Below, in pieces: positions 33,773-42,079 of a DNA stretch of 64,000 nt. The DNA is from Comamonas sp. KCTC 72670 (lineage in GTDB: Bacteria; Myxococcota; Myxococcia; Myxococcales; Myxococcaceae): assembly GCA_014656495.1 (NCBI GenBank), contig BNCN01000002.1:825102-889101 (forward strand), given 5' to 3'. The notes beneath the pieces are model-generated. The model searched no databases. It saw only the letters and a list, made by a program, of their open reading frames with translations, and was not told where the DNA came from. The translations under genes and the position numbers were made by a program. Position 1 is the stretch's first letter; the number at the start of each line of letters is the position of its first letter.

Positions 33773-34318
33773 GTGACGACAGAGGCCCAGCGCAAGGCGC
33801 GTCAGAAGCTGGTGTTGGACCACTTCCGCGATGAGGTGCGGCAGGACTGGGACGACGTCCTGTCGACCTTTCCTCATCCACACTACGAGATTGTCCCCAC
33901 CATGGTGGTGCATGACGGGGACCGCGCGGTCCGTGATTACTACCGGGAGACGCGCGTCGCGTTTCCGGACCAGCACCACGAAATCATCTCGTTCCGGCAC
34001 AGCGATGATGCGGTCATCGTCGAGTTCTGGTTGATGGGGACCCACACCGGGCCGCTGGGCTCCATTCCGCCAACGGGCAGCCGTTTCCGGGTGCGCATGT
34101 CGGCGTACTTCATCTTCGACGAGAACGAGACGCTCGTCTGTGAGCGCGTCTATTTCGACACGCTGAGCATGCTCAAGCAGCTCCTCGGTGGGCTCGACAT
34201 GCAGTCTCCGAAGAACTGGCTCCTGGCCCTCCGCTGCTTCAAGGGGCTCCTGGCCATGTCCAGCGGCAAGCCCGCTCCCGAGCTGACCGTCACCCGGCCG
34301 CCCGTGTTCGCCGACTGA
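33773..34318 (+). CDS. SnoaL-like (NTF2-fold) ester cyclase family protein
   Basis: About 181 residues with the NTF2/SnoaL fold. VLDHFRDEVRQDWDDVLSTFPHPHYEIVP, VRDYYRETRVAFPDQHHEIISF and VIVEFWLMGTHTG correspond to the helix-sheet layout with a polar cavity (His, Asp, Gln). It probably catalyses a small-molecule isomerisation/cyclisation or acts as a hydrolase; the substrate is unknown. GTG 33773 with GGAGG about 6 bases upstream is the best start; an in-frame GTG at 33752 has no good ribosome site. A terminator-like hairpin follows at 34351. Confidence 0.72.
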   Translation: MTTEAQRKARQKLVLDHFRDEVRQDWDDVLSTFPHPHYEIVPTMVVHDGDRAVRDYYRETRVAFPDQHHEIISFRHSDDAVIVEFWLMGTHTGPLGSIPPTGSRFRVRMSAYFIFDENETLVCERVYFDTLSMLKQLLGGLDMQSPKNWLLALRCFKGLLAMSSGKPAPELTVTRPPVFAD

Positions 34319-34350
34319 GCCCGCGTCCTTGGTGACTCGCATCGCCCCCT

Positions 34351-34370
34351 GGCGGGCAAGCAGGCCCGCC
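34351..34370 (+). terminator. GC-rich hairpin after SnoaL-like gene
   Basis: GGCGGGC-AAGCAG-GCCCGCC, a perfect 7-bp stem 32 bp after the SnoaL-like stop and just before the arsR promoter. It probably isolates the two units. Confidence 0.5.
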
Positions 34371-34380
34371 GGGCTCGCCG

Positions 34381-34410
34381 TTGACGGATATATGCACCGG
34401 CGTGTATATG
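34381..34410 (+). promoter_or_regulatory. arsR promoter with overlapping ArsR-type palindrome
   Basis: TTGACG (34381-34386) and TATATG (34405-34410) are 18 bp apart. The palindrome ATATATGCAC-CG-GCGTGTATAT (34388-34409, 7 of 10 arm positions matching) overlaps the spacer and the -10. The -10 ends only 7 bases before the ATG at 34418, so the transcript would be nearly leaderless. Confidence 0.5.
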
Positions 34411-34417
34411 TGTGGAC

Positions 34418-34768
34418 ATGCAACTTGACGTCTTCCAGGTGCTCGCCGACCCGACGCGCCGTCGCATCGTCGAGGCCCTCCGGCATGGCGAGCAGCAGGT
34501 CGGTGATGTCGTCGAGAAGGCCGGAGTCCATCAGTCCGGTGTCTCGCGGCACCTGCGCATCCTGTCGGAGTCGGGCTTCGTCTCGATGCGGCCGGATGGG
34601 CAGCGCCGCCTCTACGCCTTGAAGCCGGAGCCGTTCCGGGAGCTCGACGGGTGGCTCACCGATTACCGGCAATTGTGGGAGGCGCGGCTCGACCGTTTCG
34701 GGGCCGCCCTGGAGAAGAAGCAGCAGAAACAGACTCGCCGAGTCGAAGACAGGAGCCAGCGGAAATGA
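34418..34768 (+). CDS. ArsR-family transcriptional regulator
   Basis: About 116 residues of the ArsR/SmtB winged-helix family: VFQVLADPTRRRIVEALRHGEQQVGDVVEKAGVHQSGVSRHLRILSESGFVSMRPDGQRRLYAL. It lacks the CxC/metal ligands of arsenic sensors and matches the subgroup paired with AHSA1-type SRPBCC proteins. The C-terminal ~25 residues are basic. It overlaps the SRPBCC gene by 4 bp (ATGA). The palindrome over its own promoter suggests autorepression. ATG 34418 is preferred; a GTG at 34412 would fall even closer to the promoter. Confidence 0.88.
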   Translation: MQLDVFQVLADPTRRRIVEALRHGEQQVGDVVEKAGVHQSGVSRHLRILSESGFVSMRPDGQRRLYALKPEPFRELDGWLTDYRQLWEARLDRFGAALEKKQQKQTRRVEDRSQRK

Positions 34769-35253
34769 GCAATGCGAAGGCGAAGGTCGTCATCGAGCGC
34801 AGCTACCGGGCGGACATCCAGGACCTCTGGGCGCTCTGGACCACGAAAGAGGGCTTCGAGTCGTGGTGGGGGCCGCAGGGGTTCCGCGCCGATGTTCATG
34901 AGCTGGATGCCCGGGTCGGCGGCGCCCTTCGTTACGACATGGTCGCCGATTCGGCGGAGATGATCGCCGCGATGAAGCAGATGGGTCAGCCGACCTCCCA
35001 CGCGACCCAGTCGCGCTTCATCGAGGTGGCGACGCACTCACGGCTCGTCCTCACGAACGTCATCGACTTCCTCCCCGGCGTCGCGACCTACGAGAGCAAC
35101 ATCGCTGTGGACTTCCTCCCGAGCGGCGACCGCGTCCGCATGGTCGTCACGCTGGACGCGATGCACAGCGACGCGTTCTCGAAGATGCAGGAGGAGGGCT
35201 TCACGAGCCAGCTCACGAAGCTCAATGCGCGGTTCGGAGGCACCGCGGGCTAG
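34765..35253 (+). CDS. SRPBCC/AHSA1 domain protein
   Basis: About 162 residues of the START/SRPBCC superfamily, AHSA1-like type: IERSYRADIQDLWALWTTKEGFESWWGPQGFRADVHELDARVGGALRYDM, then RFIEVATHSRLVLTNVIDFLPG. These small helix-grip proteins bind hydrophobic ligands in a cavity; most bacterial members are uncharacterised. The translational coupling to the ArsR gene is the usual arrangement in bacteria, so the regulator probably controls it. A membrane or ligand role cannot be deduced. Confidence 0.85.
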   Translation: MSNAKAKVVIERSYRADIQDLWALWTTKEGFESWWGPQGFRADVHELDARVGGALRYDMVADSAEMIAAMKQMGQPTSHATQSRFIEVATHSRLVLTNVIDFLPGVATYESNIAVDFLPSGDRVRMVVTLDAMHSDAFSKMQEEGFTSQLTKLNARFGGTAG

Positions 35254-35357
35254 AAGTCCCGAAGCGAATCGAACACGGAGGCCCGCGCTCACGCGATTCG
35301 GAGGACTCACTCGCGCGCCGCTTCGACGAGGCGGGGGGGCGCGCGGCGAGCGGCTGC

Positions 35358-35999
35358 TCAGCTCCGGGCGGCGGGTGGCGGCATGGGGGGCGCGGTGCGC
35401 TGCCACGCCTCCAGCTCCTGCACACGCCCCAGCCAAGCCCGGAGGTTCGCGTAGCCTTCGAGGGGCAGGCGCGCCGGGCCCGCGAGGGCGAACGACGCGG
35501 CGAGCGAGAGGTCCGCGAGCGTCAGGCGCTCCTGGGAGACCCACATCCGGCCCGCCAGATGCGAGTCCAGCACGGGCGCGGTTTGCGCGACGAGGGCCTC
35601 GCCGCGCGCGACCTCGGCGGGGTCCGGCGGCCCGCGGCCGGTGCGCTGCTTCACGAAGTTCTCCTGGACAAGCACGGTGTTCGCCGGGGCCATGTGCGCC
35701 GAGCACCAGAACAGCCAGCGGTTCACGTCGGCGCGACCCTGCGCGTCCGTCGGAAGCAGGGTCTGTCCCGGGGTCTTTTCCGCCAGGTACACCATGATGG
35801 CGCGCGACTCCCAGAGCACGAAGCCGCCGTCGTCCAGGACGGGGACTCGTCCGTTGGGGTTGATGCCCAGGTACGACGCCTCGCGCTGCTTGCCCGTGGT
35901 GAGGTCCACCACGATGCGTTCAAGGGGAATGTCGAGGTGGGCGGCCACGAGCAGGACGCGGCGCGAGTTTCCAGACAGGGGGTGGAAGTAGAGCTTCAA
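35358..35999 (-). CDS. Glutathione S-transferase family protein
   Basis: 213 residues. The N-terminal thioredoxin-like domain contains KLYFHPLSGNSRRVLLVAAHLDIPLE, the cis-Pro region NGRVPVLDDGG and the ESRAIMVYLAEK glutathione-binding motif. The C-terminal helical domain contains LTLADLSLAAS, the conserved N-capping box region. The likely catalytic residue is Ser12 or a nearby Ser rather than Tyr. A cytosolic detoxification or isomerase role is typical. It is on the same strand as the MbnH/MbnP pair but 170 bp downstream, so linkage is uncertain. Confidence 0.88.
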   Translation of the reverse strand: MKLYFHPLSGNSRRVLLVAAHLDIPLERIVVDLTTGKQREASYLGINPNGRVPVLDDGGFVLWESRAIMVYLAEKTPGQTLLPTDAQGRADVNRWLFWCSAHMAPANTVLVQENFVKQRTGRGPPDPAEVARGEALVAQTAPVLDSHLAGRMWVSQERLTLADLSLAASFALAGPARLPLEGYANLRAWLGRVQELEAWQRTAPPMPPPAARS

Positions 36000-36168
36000 G
36001 ACGTCCTCCGGGACTGCACGGGTGGAGGGGAGGACCTATCGACCCGAGGTGACAAGGGCCTGTCAGGTATCGTCCGGGGCGCGCTTCGGGACGCAGGGGC
36101 ACTCCTTCTTCGTTTGTCCGAGCGCGACCGCCAGCCCGTTCCTCGGGATGACCTCCTCCTCCATCGCG

Positions 36169-37320
36169 TCAGGGACGTGGCCGCGCGACGGGCAGCCTCC
36201 TGATGCCCGCGAAGTCGGGCCCAGCCCTGCTCCATGGCCCGTCAGCGTCCTCGGACATGGGGGGCGGACCGAAGGTCGCATCCGAGAGGAACGTCGCGTC
36301 CGTCAGCGTGTGGAGGAATGCGAGCACCGCGCTCGCCTCCGCGTCGTTCAGGGCAATGCCCGCCGCTTCGCCCTCGCGGAGCAACGCGGTGTCCAGCGTC
36401 GGCGAAGGCACCACGCCCTGCCGGTAGTGTCGCAGGGTGTCCTCCAGCGTCGCGAAGCGCCCGTCATGCATGTACGGCGCGCTCACCGCGACGTTGCGCA
36501 AGGTGGGCGTTTTGTAGCGGCCCGTGTCTTCCTCCCGCAGCGTCACGCGCCCACGGCCCCGGGATTCGTCCTCGCCCTCGCCGAAGCGCGCGTCCAGGCC
36601 GTTGTTGTGGAAGGCGTTGTCCGTGAAGAGCTCCCCGTCATGACAGGGGGTGCAGCGGGTGCGCACCAGGTCCAGGCCCCGGCGCTCATGTGCCGTCAGC
36701 AGCGCTCCTGGCTCGCCCCTTCGCCACGCGTCGTAGCGTGAGCGCGCGGACACCAGGGTGCGTTGGTACTGGGCCAGGGCGCGCAACAAGTGCCCCAGCG
36801 TGGGCGGCCCGTCACCGAAGGCGGCTTCGAACTGGCGCGCCACGGAGGCGTCCTGGGCCAGGTCCTCCAGCATCGCCGCCAGGTTGCTCTGGCCCATTTC
36901 ATCCGGATGGGTGAGCGGCGCCAGCGACAGCGACTCCAGGTTCCGGGCGCCGCCATCCCAGAAGAGGCCCTCCGCCCACGCGAGGTTGATGAGCGTGGGG
37001 GCGTGCCGTACCAGCGGCCGTCCCGAGACACCTCGCGTGGTGAGGGCCTCGGGGACGGAGAACGCGTGGGCCTGGGCGTGACAGGACGCGCAGGACACCT
37101 GCCCGTTGCCGGACAGGCGCGGGGAGTGGAACAGCCAACGCCCCAGGGCGACGCCCTCGGGTGTAAGCGGATTGTCCTCCGGCGCGGGCAGGGAGGAGAA
37201 CCCCACGGGCAACACGAGGGCCGGGGGCTGCTCCGGGGCATCCGGCGGCGCGCCTCCCGGCGACCCTCCGCAGGCTATCCACAGCAGCCCCAAGACGAGG
37301 CTGCCCGACCCGCGGCTCAT
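36169..37320 (-). CDS. MbnH-like di-heme MauG/cytochrome c peroxidase family lipoprotein
   Basis: About 383 residues. The signal peptide carries Cys17 (LLWIAC) as a lipobox, so it is probably membrane-tethered. Two heme-binding sites are present: CASCH at 77-81 and CTPCH at 223-227. Other MauG/CcP family marks are ALGRWLFHSPRLSGNGQVSC, RHAPTLINLAWAEGLFWDGGARNLESL, ALAQYQRTLVSARSRYDAWRRGE, KTPTLRNVAVSAPYMHDGRFATLEDTLRHY. It overlaps the MbnP-like gene by 4 bp. MbnH enzymes use peroxide to oxidise a Trp of MbnP to kynurenine, creating a copper site. The adjacency supports this assignment over a plain peroxidase. Confidence 0.85.
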   Translation of the reverse strand: MSRGSGSLVLGLLWIACGGSPGGAPPDAPEQPPALVLPVGFSSLPAPEDNPLTPEGVALGRWLFHSPRLSGNGQVSCASCHAQAHAFSVPEALTTRGVSGRPLVRHAPTLINLAWAEGLFWDGGARNLESLSLAPLTHPDEMGQSNLAAMLEDLAQDASVARQFEAAFGDGPPTLGHLLRALAQYQRTLVSARSRYDAWRRGEPGALLTAHERRGLDLVRTRCTPCHDGELFTDNAFHNNGLDARFGEGEDESRGRGRVTLREEDTGRYKTPTLRNVAVSAPYMHDGRFATLEDTLRHYRQGVVPSPTLDTALLREGEAAGIALNDAEASAVLAFLHTLTDATFLSDATFGPPPMSEDADGPWSRAGPDFAGIRRLPVARPRP

Positions 37321-38417
37321 CGGTCCGGGTTCTCCACCGCCTCCAGCGAGAACATGGACTGGAAGGCATTGGACAGCGTGCTCCGTGACGCCGCGTCGCT
37401 CGCGTTGATGGTGGGCGTCGTGCGGGGGCTGAGCGTGGAGAACAGGGCCGCCACGTCCGCGCGCAGGCGCACGGTGAGCTGCTTCTGCGAGTGGACGGTG
37501 ACTGGCGCGGCGAACGTCTGGCTCACCGTGCGGTAGTCCGCGTTGGTCCCCGTCTCCCACGCGAAGGGCGCGGCGCCGCCGTCCGCCGTGACGTACTGGC
37601 CCTTCGTCTTGGTGAAGATGTAGCTGGTGAACCACATCCAGCTGATGGAGGCCATGTTCGTCAGGACGTGCAGCTCACCGGCCTGCCGGCTCATGTCGTC
37701 GTTGTAGGCCGGGTCCACGCCGACGCTGAACTCGATGCCCGTGTACGTCCCCGCGGGCACGGCCGCCACGTCGACCTGCTCGCGCCGGCGCGCGGGGAGG
37801 ACGGTGGGGGACGCGGTGCCCTCCACGTCCTGTGCCTTCATGACGTCCATCAGGTGGTAGCTGTGGGCGAGCGCCACCGTCGTCCCGTCCTGCTTGCGCA
37901 GCTTCACGTTGGTGAGCCAGTAGCGCAGCTCGCTGAACTGGACGGTGTCGCCCCGGGCCGTGGTGAAGGGCTGGTCCAGCGCGAAGGGCGCGTCGCCAAA
38001 CCTGAGCGCCGCCACCAGGGACAGGCGGCCCTCCGTGGTCTGGAGCAGGGCCTTGAGCCGCTCCACTTCGCCCCGGGCCTCGTCGAGCCGTACCAGGACG
38101 CCGTCCCAGTCCTGCGAGTCCAGCAGCTCACGGGCCTCCGCGAGCTGCGTCCGCAGCGTCTCGACCTGCGCCGCGAGCGCAGTGTTCTCCTGCTCCGTGC
38201 GGCCCTGGTCCTGCTGCTGTTGGGCCACCTGTGCCTGGAGCCGGGTGACGTCCGCCTCCAGGGCGGCAATCCGCTGTTCCAACTGCTGGCGCTCCTCGGC
38301 TGAAAGCGACGGCGACTCGGACGGGCCGTTGTCGCCGCACGCGTTCAAGAATCCCAGGGAGAGCGAGACCAGCAGGAGCGCGCGGGCCGCGCGGGAGAGG
38401 ACGGAGTTCTGGGGCAT
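37317..38417 (-). CDS. MbnP-like copper-binding lipoprotein with coiled coil
   Basis: About 366 residues from ATG 38417. Cys27 in FLNAC is a lipobox. Residues ~38-130 are a Gln/Glu/Leu-rich coiled coil. Residues ~133-366 resemble the MbnP family: LRFGDAPFALDQPF, VQFSELRYWLTNVKLRKQDG, PAGTYTGIEFSVGVDPAYN and SWMWFTSYIFTKTKGQY with Trp260 and Trp262. In characterised MbnP a Trp in this area becomes kynurenine through MbnH and helps bind copper. The coiled-coil insertion between the lipid anchor and MbnP domain would hold the domain away from the membrane. It is the first gene of the pair and overlaps mbnH-like by 4 bp. Confidence 0.8.
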   Translation of the reverse strand: MPQNSVLSRAARALLLVSLSLGFLNACGDNGPSESPSLSAEERQQLEQRIAALEADVTRLQAQVAQQQQDQGRTEQENTALAAQVETLRTQLAEARELLDSQDWDGVLVRLDEARGEVERLKALLQTTEGRLSLVAALRFGDAPFALDQPFTTARGDTVQFSELRYWLTNVKLRKQDGTTVALAHSYHLMDVMKAQDVEGTASPTVLPARRREQVDVAAVPAGTYTGIEFSVGVDPAYNDDMSRQAGELHVLTNMASISWMWFTSYIFTKTKGQYVTADGGAAPFAWETGTNADYRTVSQTFAAPVTVHSQKQLTVRLRADVAALFSTLSPRTTPTINASDAASRSTLSNAFQSMFSLEAVENPDR

Positions 38418-38487
38418 GGTGCAGCCCTCTTGCCAGAACTCACGCCCTTCCCAGGTGCGGCATTCTGCCGCGCGACACCTTGTCACG

Positions 38488-38513
38488 CCGCGCCCCTTCG
38501 TGAAGGGGCGCGG
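38488..38513 (-). terminator. Strong terminator after the ether-lipid operon
   Basis: A 12-bp perfect stem CCGCGCCCCTTC / GAAGGGGCGCGG with a 2-base centre lies 13 bp after the stop of the SDR gene on the minus strand. It separates the ether-lipid operon from the MbnP/MbnH operon. Confidence 0.65.
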
Positions 38514-38525
38514 GTGGGGGGCGGC

Positions 38526-39476
38526 TCAGTTGCGGAGCGCTGACGCCCGCAGCCACGCCACGGTGTCGCTCAGCGTCTGCCGGTGGCTGCGCGGCGCGTA
38601 GCCGAGCTCCTCGTGGCTCCACAGGGACTTGAAGCCCCAGTGGCACGTCGACATCTCGAGCACGACGGGGTCGGGCAGCTGCTTGACCGGGACGCGCGAG
38701 CCCAGCCGGGCGAGACCGCTGACCACGAACGTCGGCACGTCGGGCCGGTCCACCTTGATGCCGGCGACCTCGCCCACGCGCTCGAAGAAGGTGCGCAGCG
38801 GCAGGGTGGTGCCGGGCAGGTGGTACGTGTCGCGCCACGTCTCCTTCCGCGACAGCCGCGCGAGGGCCTGGGCCACGTCACGCACGTCGGTGAAGGCGAT
38901 GCCGCCGGCGGGGATGAAGGGCAGGCGTCCGTTGAGCACGCGCGACACGTTGGTCGTCGAGCGCCCCAGCGTGTCGCCAGGGCCGAGCAGCACCGGAGGC
39001 CGCACGACGGTCATCTCCACGCCCAGCTGCTTCGCCAGCTTCCGGGACTGCTCCTCGGCGCGAATCTTGGACAGGTAGTACGGCCAGCGGCCCACCAGCG
39101 GCTCGGCGTAGCGCGAGTGCTCATCGGCCTCGATGGTGGCGTACGGAAAGCAGCCCACGGTGCCGGACGTCGACACCAGCACCAGCTTCGCGTCGAGCGC
39201 CTTCGCGGCGCGCACCATGGCCAGCGAGCTGTCGATGTTGAAGCGCACCATCTCGTCGGCGTGCCGTCGGCTGTGGTGGACCATGCCGGCCGCGTGAACG
39301 AGCACCTTCACGCCCTTCGCCTGGGAAATCCACGCGTCGGGGTCCATCGGTGTGCCCAGCACCTGGGCGTGCTTCGTCGCGAGCGGCGAGCGCACCAGCG
39401 CCACCGCGTCGTCACCCAGGACATCGAGGAGGTTTCGGCCGAGGAACCCGCTGGCCCCCGTCACGAGCGTCTTCAT
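38526..39476 (-). CDS. Extended SDR (NAD-dependent epimerase/3-beta-HSD-like)
   Basis: About 316 residues from ATG 39476. Rossmann motif is TLVTGASGFLGRNL, then LVHAAGMVHHSR, catalytic YYLSK (Y-x-x-x-K), VVRPPVLLGPG and IAFTDVRDVAQAL. It fits the extended-SDR/3-beta-HSD-like family. It overlaps the reductase-acyltransferase gene by 4 bp and closes the ether-lipid operon, so a reduction step on a lipid intermediate is likely, for example reduction of 1-alkyl-dihydroxyacetone phosphate. That substrate is my inference; other SDR roles such as sterol/fatty acyl modification remain open. Confidence 0.82.
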   Translation of the reverse strand: MKTLVTGASGFLGRNLLDVLGDDAVALVRSPLATKHAQVLGTPMDPDAWISQAKGVKVLVHAAGMVHHSRRHADEMVRFNIDSSLAMVRAAKALDAKLVLVSTSGTVGCFPYATIEADEHSRYAEPLVGRWPYYLSKIRAEEQSRKLAKQLGVEMTVVRPPVLLGPGDTLGRSTTNVSRVLNGRLPFIPAGGIAFTDVRDVAQALARLSRKETWRDTYHLPGTTLPLRTFFERVGEVAGIKVDRPDVPTFVVSGLARLGSRVPVKQLPDPVVLEMSTCHWGFKSLWSHEELGYAPRSHRQTLSDTVAWLRASALRN

Positions 39477-42079
39477 GATTCGACTCCGCGCCAGGCGCAC
39501 GCCTCATGGAACTGCGCCAGCTGCGCCGCGTTCGGGCCCCACTCGAGGCCGTTGTCCGCGAGCTTCACGATGTCGCGCGACACCAGCGCCTGCAGCACGC
39601 CGTCCAGGTGCGGACGGTGCGCGACGGCCACGTCCTTCAGCTCACTGGGCGCGCGCACCTTCGTGGCCTCCTGGTAGTCGCGAACGACGGACTCGAAGAG
39701 CGCCTTCACCACCGCGTCGACGCGCGCGTCGCTCAACTCGGCGAGCGGCGTGGTGCACCAGCGGTAACGCGACAGGTGGTCCTCCAGCGCGGGGTTGCCC
39801 GGCTGGCGCACCAGGACGTCACCCGCGAACCAGTGCTGCCACTGGTTTTGCAGCGAGTGCGCCAGCGGCGCGGGCAGCGGCGACGGCACCGCCAGGTCGC
39901 TGTCCAGCACGCGGCCGCCCCGGCGCTCGATGGCCTCGCGCAGCCACGTCTCGTCGACCCCGGGAATCGTGTGCTGGGCGAGGAACGCGCGCAGGTGGAA
40001 GCTGCTCACGGTGGTGTGGCGCTGCAGCTCGGCCATGACCGAGTGGCTGAGGGCGCGCACGTCGGTCTTCGGGTCGAGATGCTGGGGCGCGCCACACGCC
40101 ATGTGCACGCGGCCCAACTGCACCTGGCCTCGGGTCAGCTTGGAGAGCCAGGACAGCACGCCGGTGAGCGTCATCTTGGGGCGCGGCGCGCCGGACAGCT
40201 CCTTCGCCAGCGAGGACTCCTCGGGGAGCCGGTCGTACGAGATGGCGATGGGAAGCACCACGAACTGACGACCCGTGTTCTGCAACGCGCGCAGCAGCCC
40301 GCGCTTGGGGGGCAGCATCAGCCGGGCGCGGCTGCGCTGTCCCTCGATGAAGAACATGAGCGAGGCGTTCTTTTCGGTGAGCCGCCGCAGCTCGTCGCCG
40401 AGCTCCGGCACCTCCTTGCCCACGCCGCGCTTGATGAAGAAGGCCTGCGACTCCTTGAGAATGGAGCCCACCACCGGGATGCGGCCGAACTCCTCCGCGG
40501 CGGCGATGTGCGGCATGGAGATGCCCAGCTCGGGGTGCTGGAAGCACAGGTAGCTGGTCAGCAGGAAGTCGAAGTAGCTGCGGTGCGTGGGCGCCAGCAC
40601 CACCAGCGTGCCTGGCGGCACCTGCGCCATGGCGCGCTCGAACGACGGCCGGTCGAACGTCACGTCGCTCATGCAGTGGCGGAACGTCTTGCGCAGCGCG
40701 TAGCCGAACACCTTGAGCGTGGTGTTGTTCGCCTGGCGCTCCAGAATCCAGGCCTCGTCGCCCCGGGCGTCGTCGTGCTTCGGCCCCGCGAACGACACCT
40801 GCGTCTCGTCGCGAGAGAGCAGGTGGCGGTACATGCCCTCGTTGACCACGCGCACGTACTCGCGCGGCTCGAAGCCGGGCACCTCGAGCGGCGTGGCGCG
40901 CACGAAGTCGAAGGTGTGGTGCGTGAAGTACGAGAAGCCCGCGTTGAGGTACTGGACCTTCTCGTCGGCGCGCGTGAGGCGGCGGTGCGCCTTCTTCTGC
41001 CCGAAGAACGTGAGCGTCGCCTTCTGCAGTTGCACGGGCAGCTTGCGGCGCACGAAGTCGACGTCGTCGAAGCCGTGGTCCTTCCGGCCGACGAACATGT
41101 CGGGCGACTTCACGACGCCGGGGCGGTGCTTGAACCACTCGATGGTGGACGCCGCGGCCATGTCGATGCGCAGCGCGCGCTGGACACCCATGGTGGCGTG
41201 GACGATGGGGACCGGCTGGCCCGCCTTCGGCATGGGGCCGAACACCGAGCGCACGACCTCGCTGGCCACCACGTCCACGGGCACCACGTCGAGCCGCACG
41301 GACGGGTCGGCGTTGAAGGCGCGCACGACCCCCAGGCCGCTATACAGCAGGCAGCCCGCGAGCGCCGCCGGGCTGTCGAGCCACGCCGGGAAGGGCGTGC
41401 GGTGCGAGGCCGACACGATGCTGGGCCGCACGATGACGACGGGCACGTCGCCGCGGCGCTCGGAGATGAGGTGCTCGGCGACGCTCTTGGTGAGCGTGTA
41501 CGTGTTGGGGTGGCCGGTGAGCGCCATCCACTCCTGACCGTCGCCCTCCGCCACCTGGAACGCCTCGTAGAGCTCCTCGGCGGGCTTGGGCAGGTGCGCC
41601 AGCTTCTCTTCAATGGGGCCGGGCCGCCACACCGTGACGTAGGCGGTGGACACGTCCACCATGCCCACCAGCTTCGTGCAGGTGCGCGCCAGCTCCAGCA
41701 CGGACAGCGCGCTCCGGATGTTTGCGGAGGTGGCCTTGGCCAGCGGCAGGTCGAACTCCACGCTGGCCGCGCAGTGGACGACGTGCGTGACGTGGTGGCG
41801 CACCGACTCCGCGTCACCGGCGGACAGGCCGCAGCCGGGCTGCTCCAGGTCGCAGCTCATCACGGTGATGCGGTCCGTCCAGTCGGACGGCAGACGCGAG
41901 AAGCACGGGGCCTGCGCGACCTTGGCGAAGCGCTCGGCGGCCGACTGCACGCGGCCCTGCCGGTCCTTCGACTCACGCACCAGCACGGTGACGTGCTCGA
42001 CGCCCTGCGAGAGCAGGTGCTCCAGCACCACCTTGCCTACGAATCCCGTCACGCCGGTCAGAAGCACATGGCGAAGCAT
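39473..42079 (-). CDS. Fatty acyl reductase / glycerophosphate-type acyltransferase fusion
   Basis: 868 residues with two enzymes in one chain. N-terminal domain: fatty acyl-CoA reductase type Rossmann fold, LLTGVTGFVGKVVLEHLL at 6-23, VVHCAASVEFD, VSTAYVT and catalytic YTLTK, with a FAR-C-like segment up to ~390. C-terminal domain: PlsB/GNPAT-type acyltransferase, HRSYFD (H-x4-D) at about 497-502, FFIKRG, then MFFIEGQRSR. No membrane helices are obvious. The reductase could make fatty alcohol and the acyltransferase could acylate dihydroxyacetone phosphate, the two substrates needed by the AgpS encoded next door. ATG overlaps the AgpS stop by one base. Confidence 0.85.
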   Translation of the reverse strand: MLRHVLLTGVTGFVGKVVLEHLLSQGVEHVTVLVRESKDRQGRVQSAAERFAKVAQAPCFSRLPSDWTDRITVMSCDLEQPGCGLSAGDAESVRHHVTHVVHCAASVEFDLPLAKATSANIRSALSVLELARTCTKLVGMVDVSTAYVTVWRPGPIEEKLAHLPKPAEELYEAFQVAEGDGQEWMALTGHPNTYTLTKSVAEHLISERRGDVPVVIVRPSIVSASHRTPFPAWLDSPAALAGCLLYSGLGVVRAFNADPSVRLDVVPVDVVASEVVRSVFGPMPKAGQPVPIVHATMGVQRALRIDMAAASTIEWFKHRPGVVKSPDMFVGRKDHGFDDVDFVRRKLPVQLQKATLTFFGQKKAHRRLTRADEKVQYLNAGFSYFTHHTFDFVRATPLEVPGFEPREYVRVVNEGMYRHLLSRDETQVSFAGPKHDDARGDEAWILERQANNTTLKVFGYALRKTFRHCMSDVTFDRPSFERAMAQVPPGTLVVLAPTHRSYFDFLLTSYLCFQHPELGISMPHIAAAEEFGRIPVVGSILKESQAFFIKRGVGKEVPELGDELRRLTEKNASLMFFIEGQRSRARLMLPPKRGLLRALQNTGRQFVVLPIAISYDRLPEESSLAKELSGAPRPKMTLTGVLSWLSKLTRGQVQLGRVHMACGAPQHLDPKTDVRALSHSVMAELQRHTTVSSFHLRAFLAQHTIPGVDETWLREAIERRGGRVLDSDLAVPSPLPAPLAHSLQNQWQHWFAGDVLVRQPGNPALEDHLSRYRWCTTPLAELSDARVDAVVKALFESVVRDYQEATKVRAPSELKDVAVAHRPHLDGVLQALVSRDIVKLADNGLEWGPNAAQLAQFHEACAWRGVES

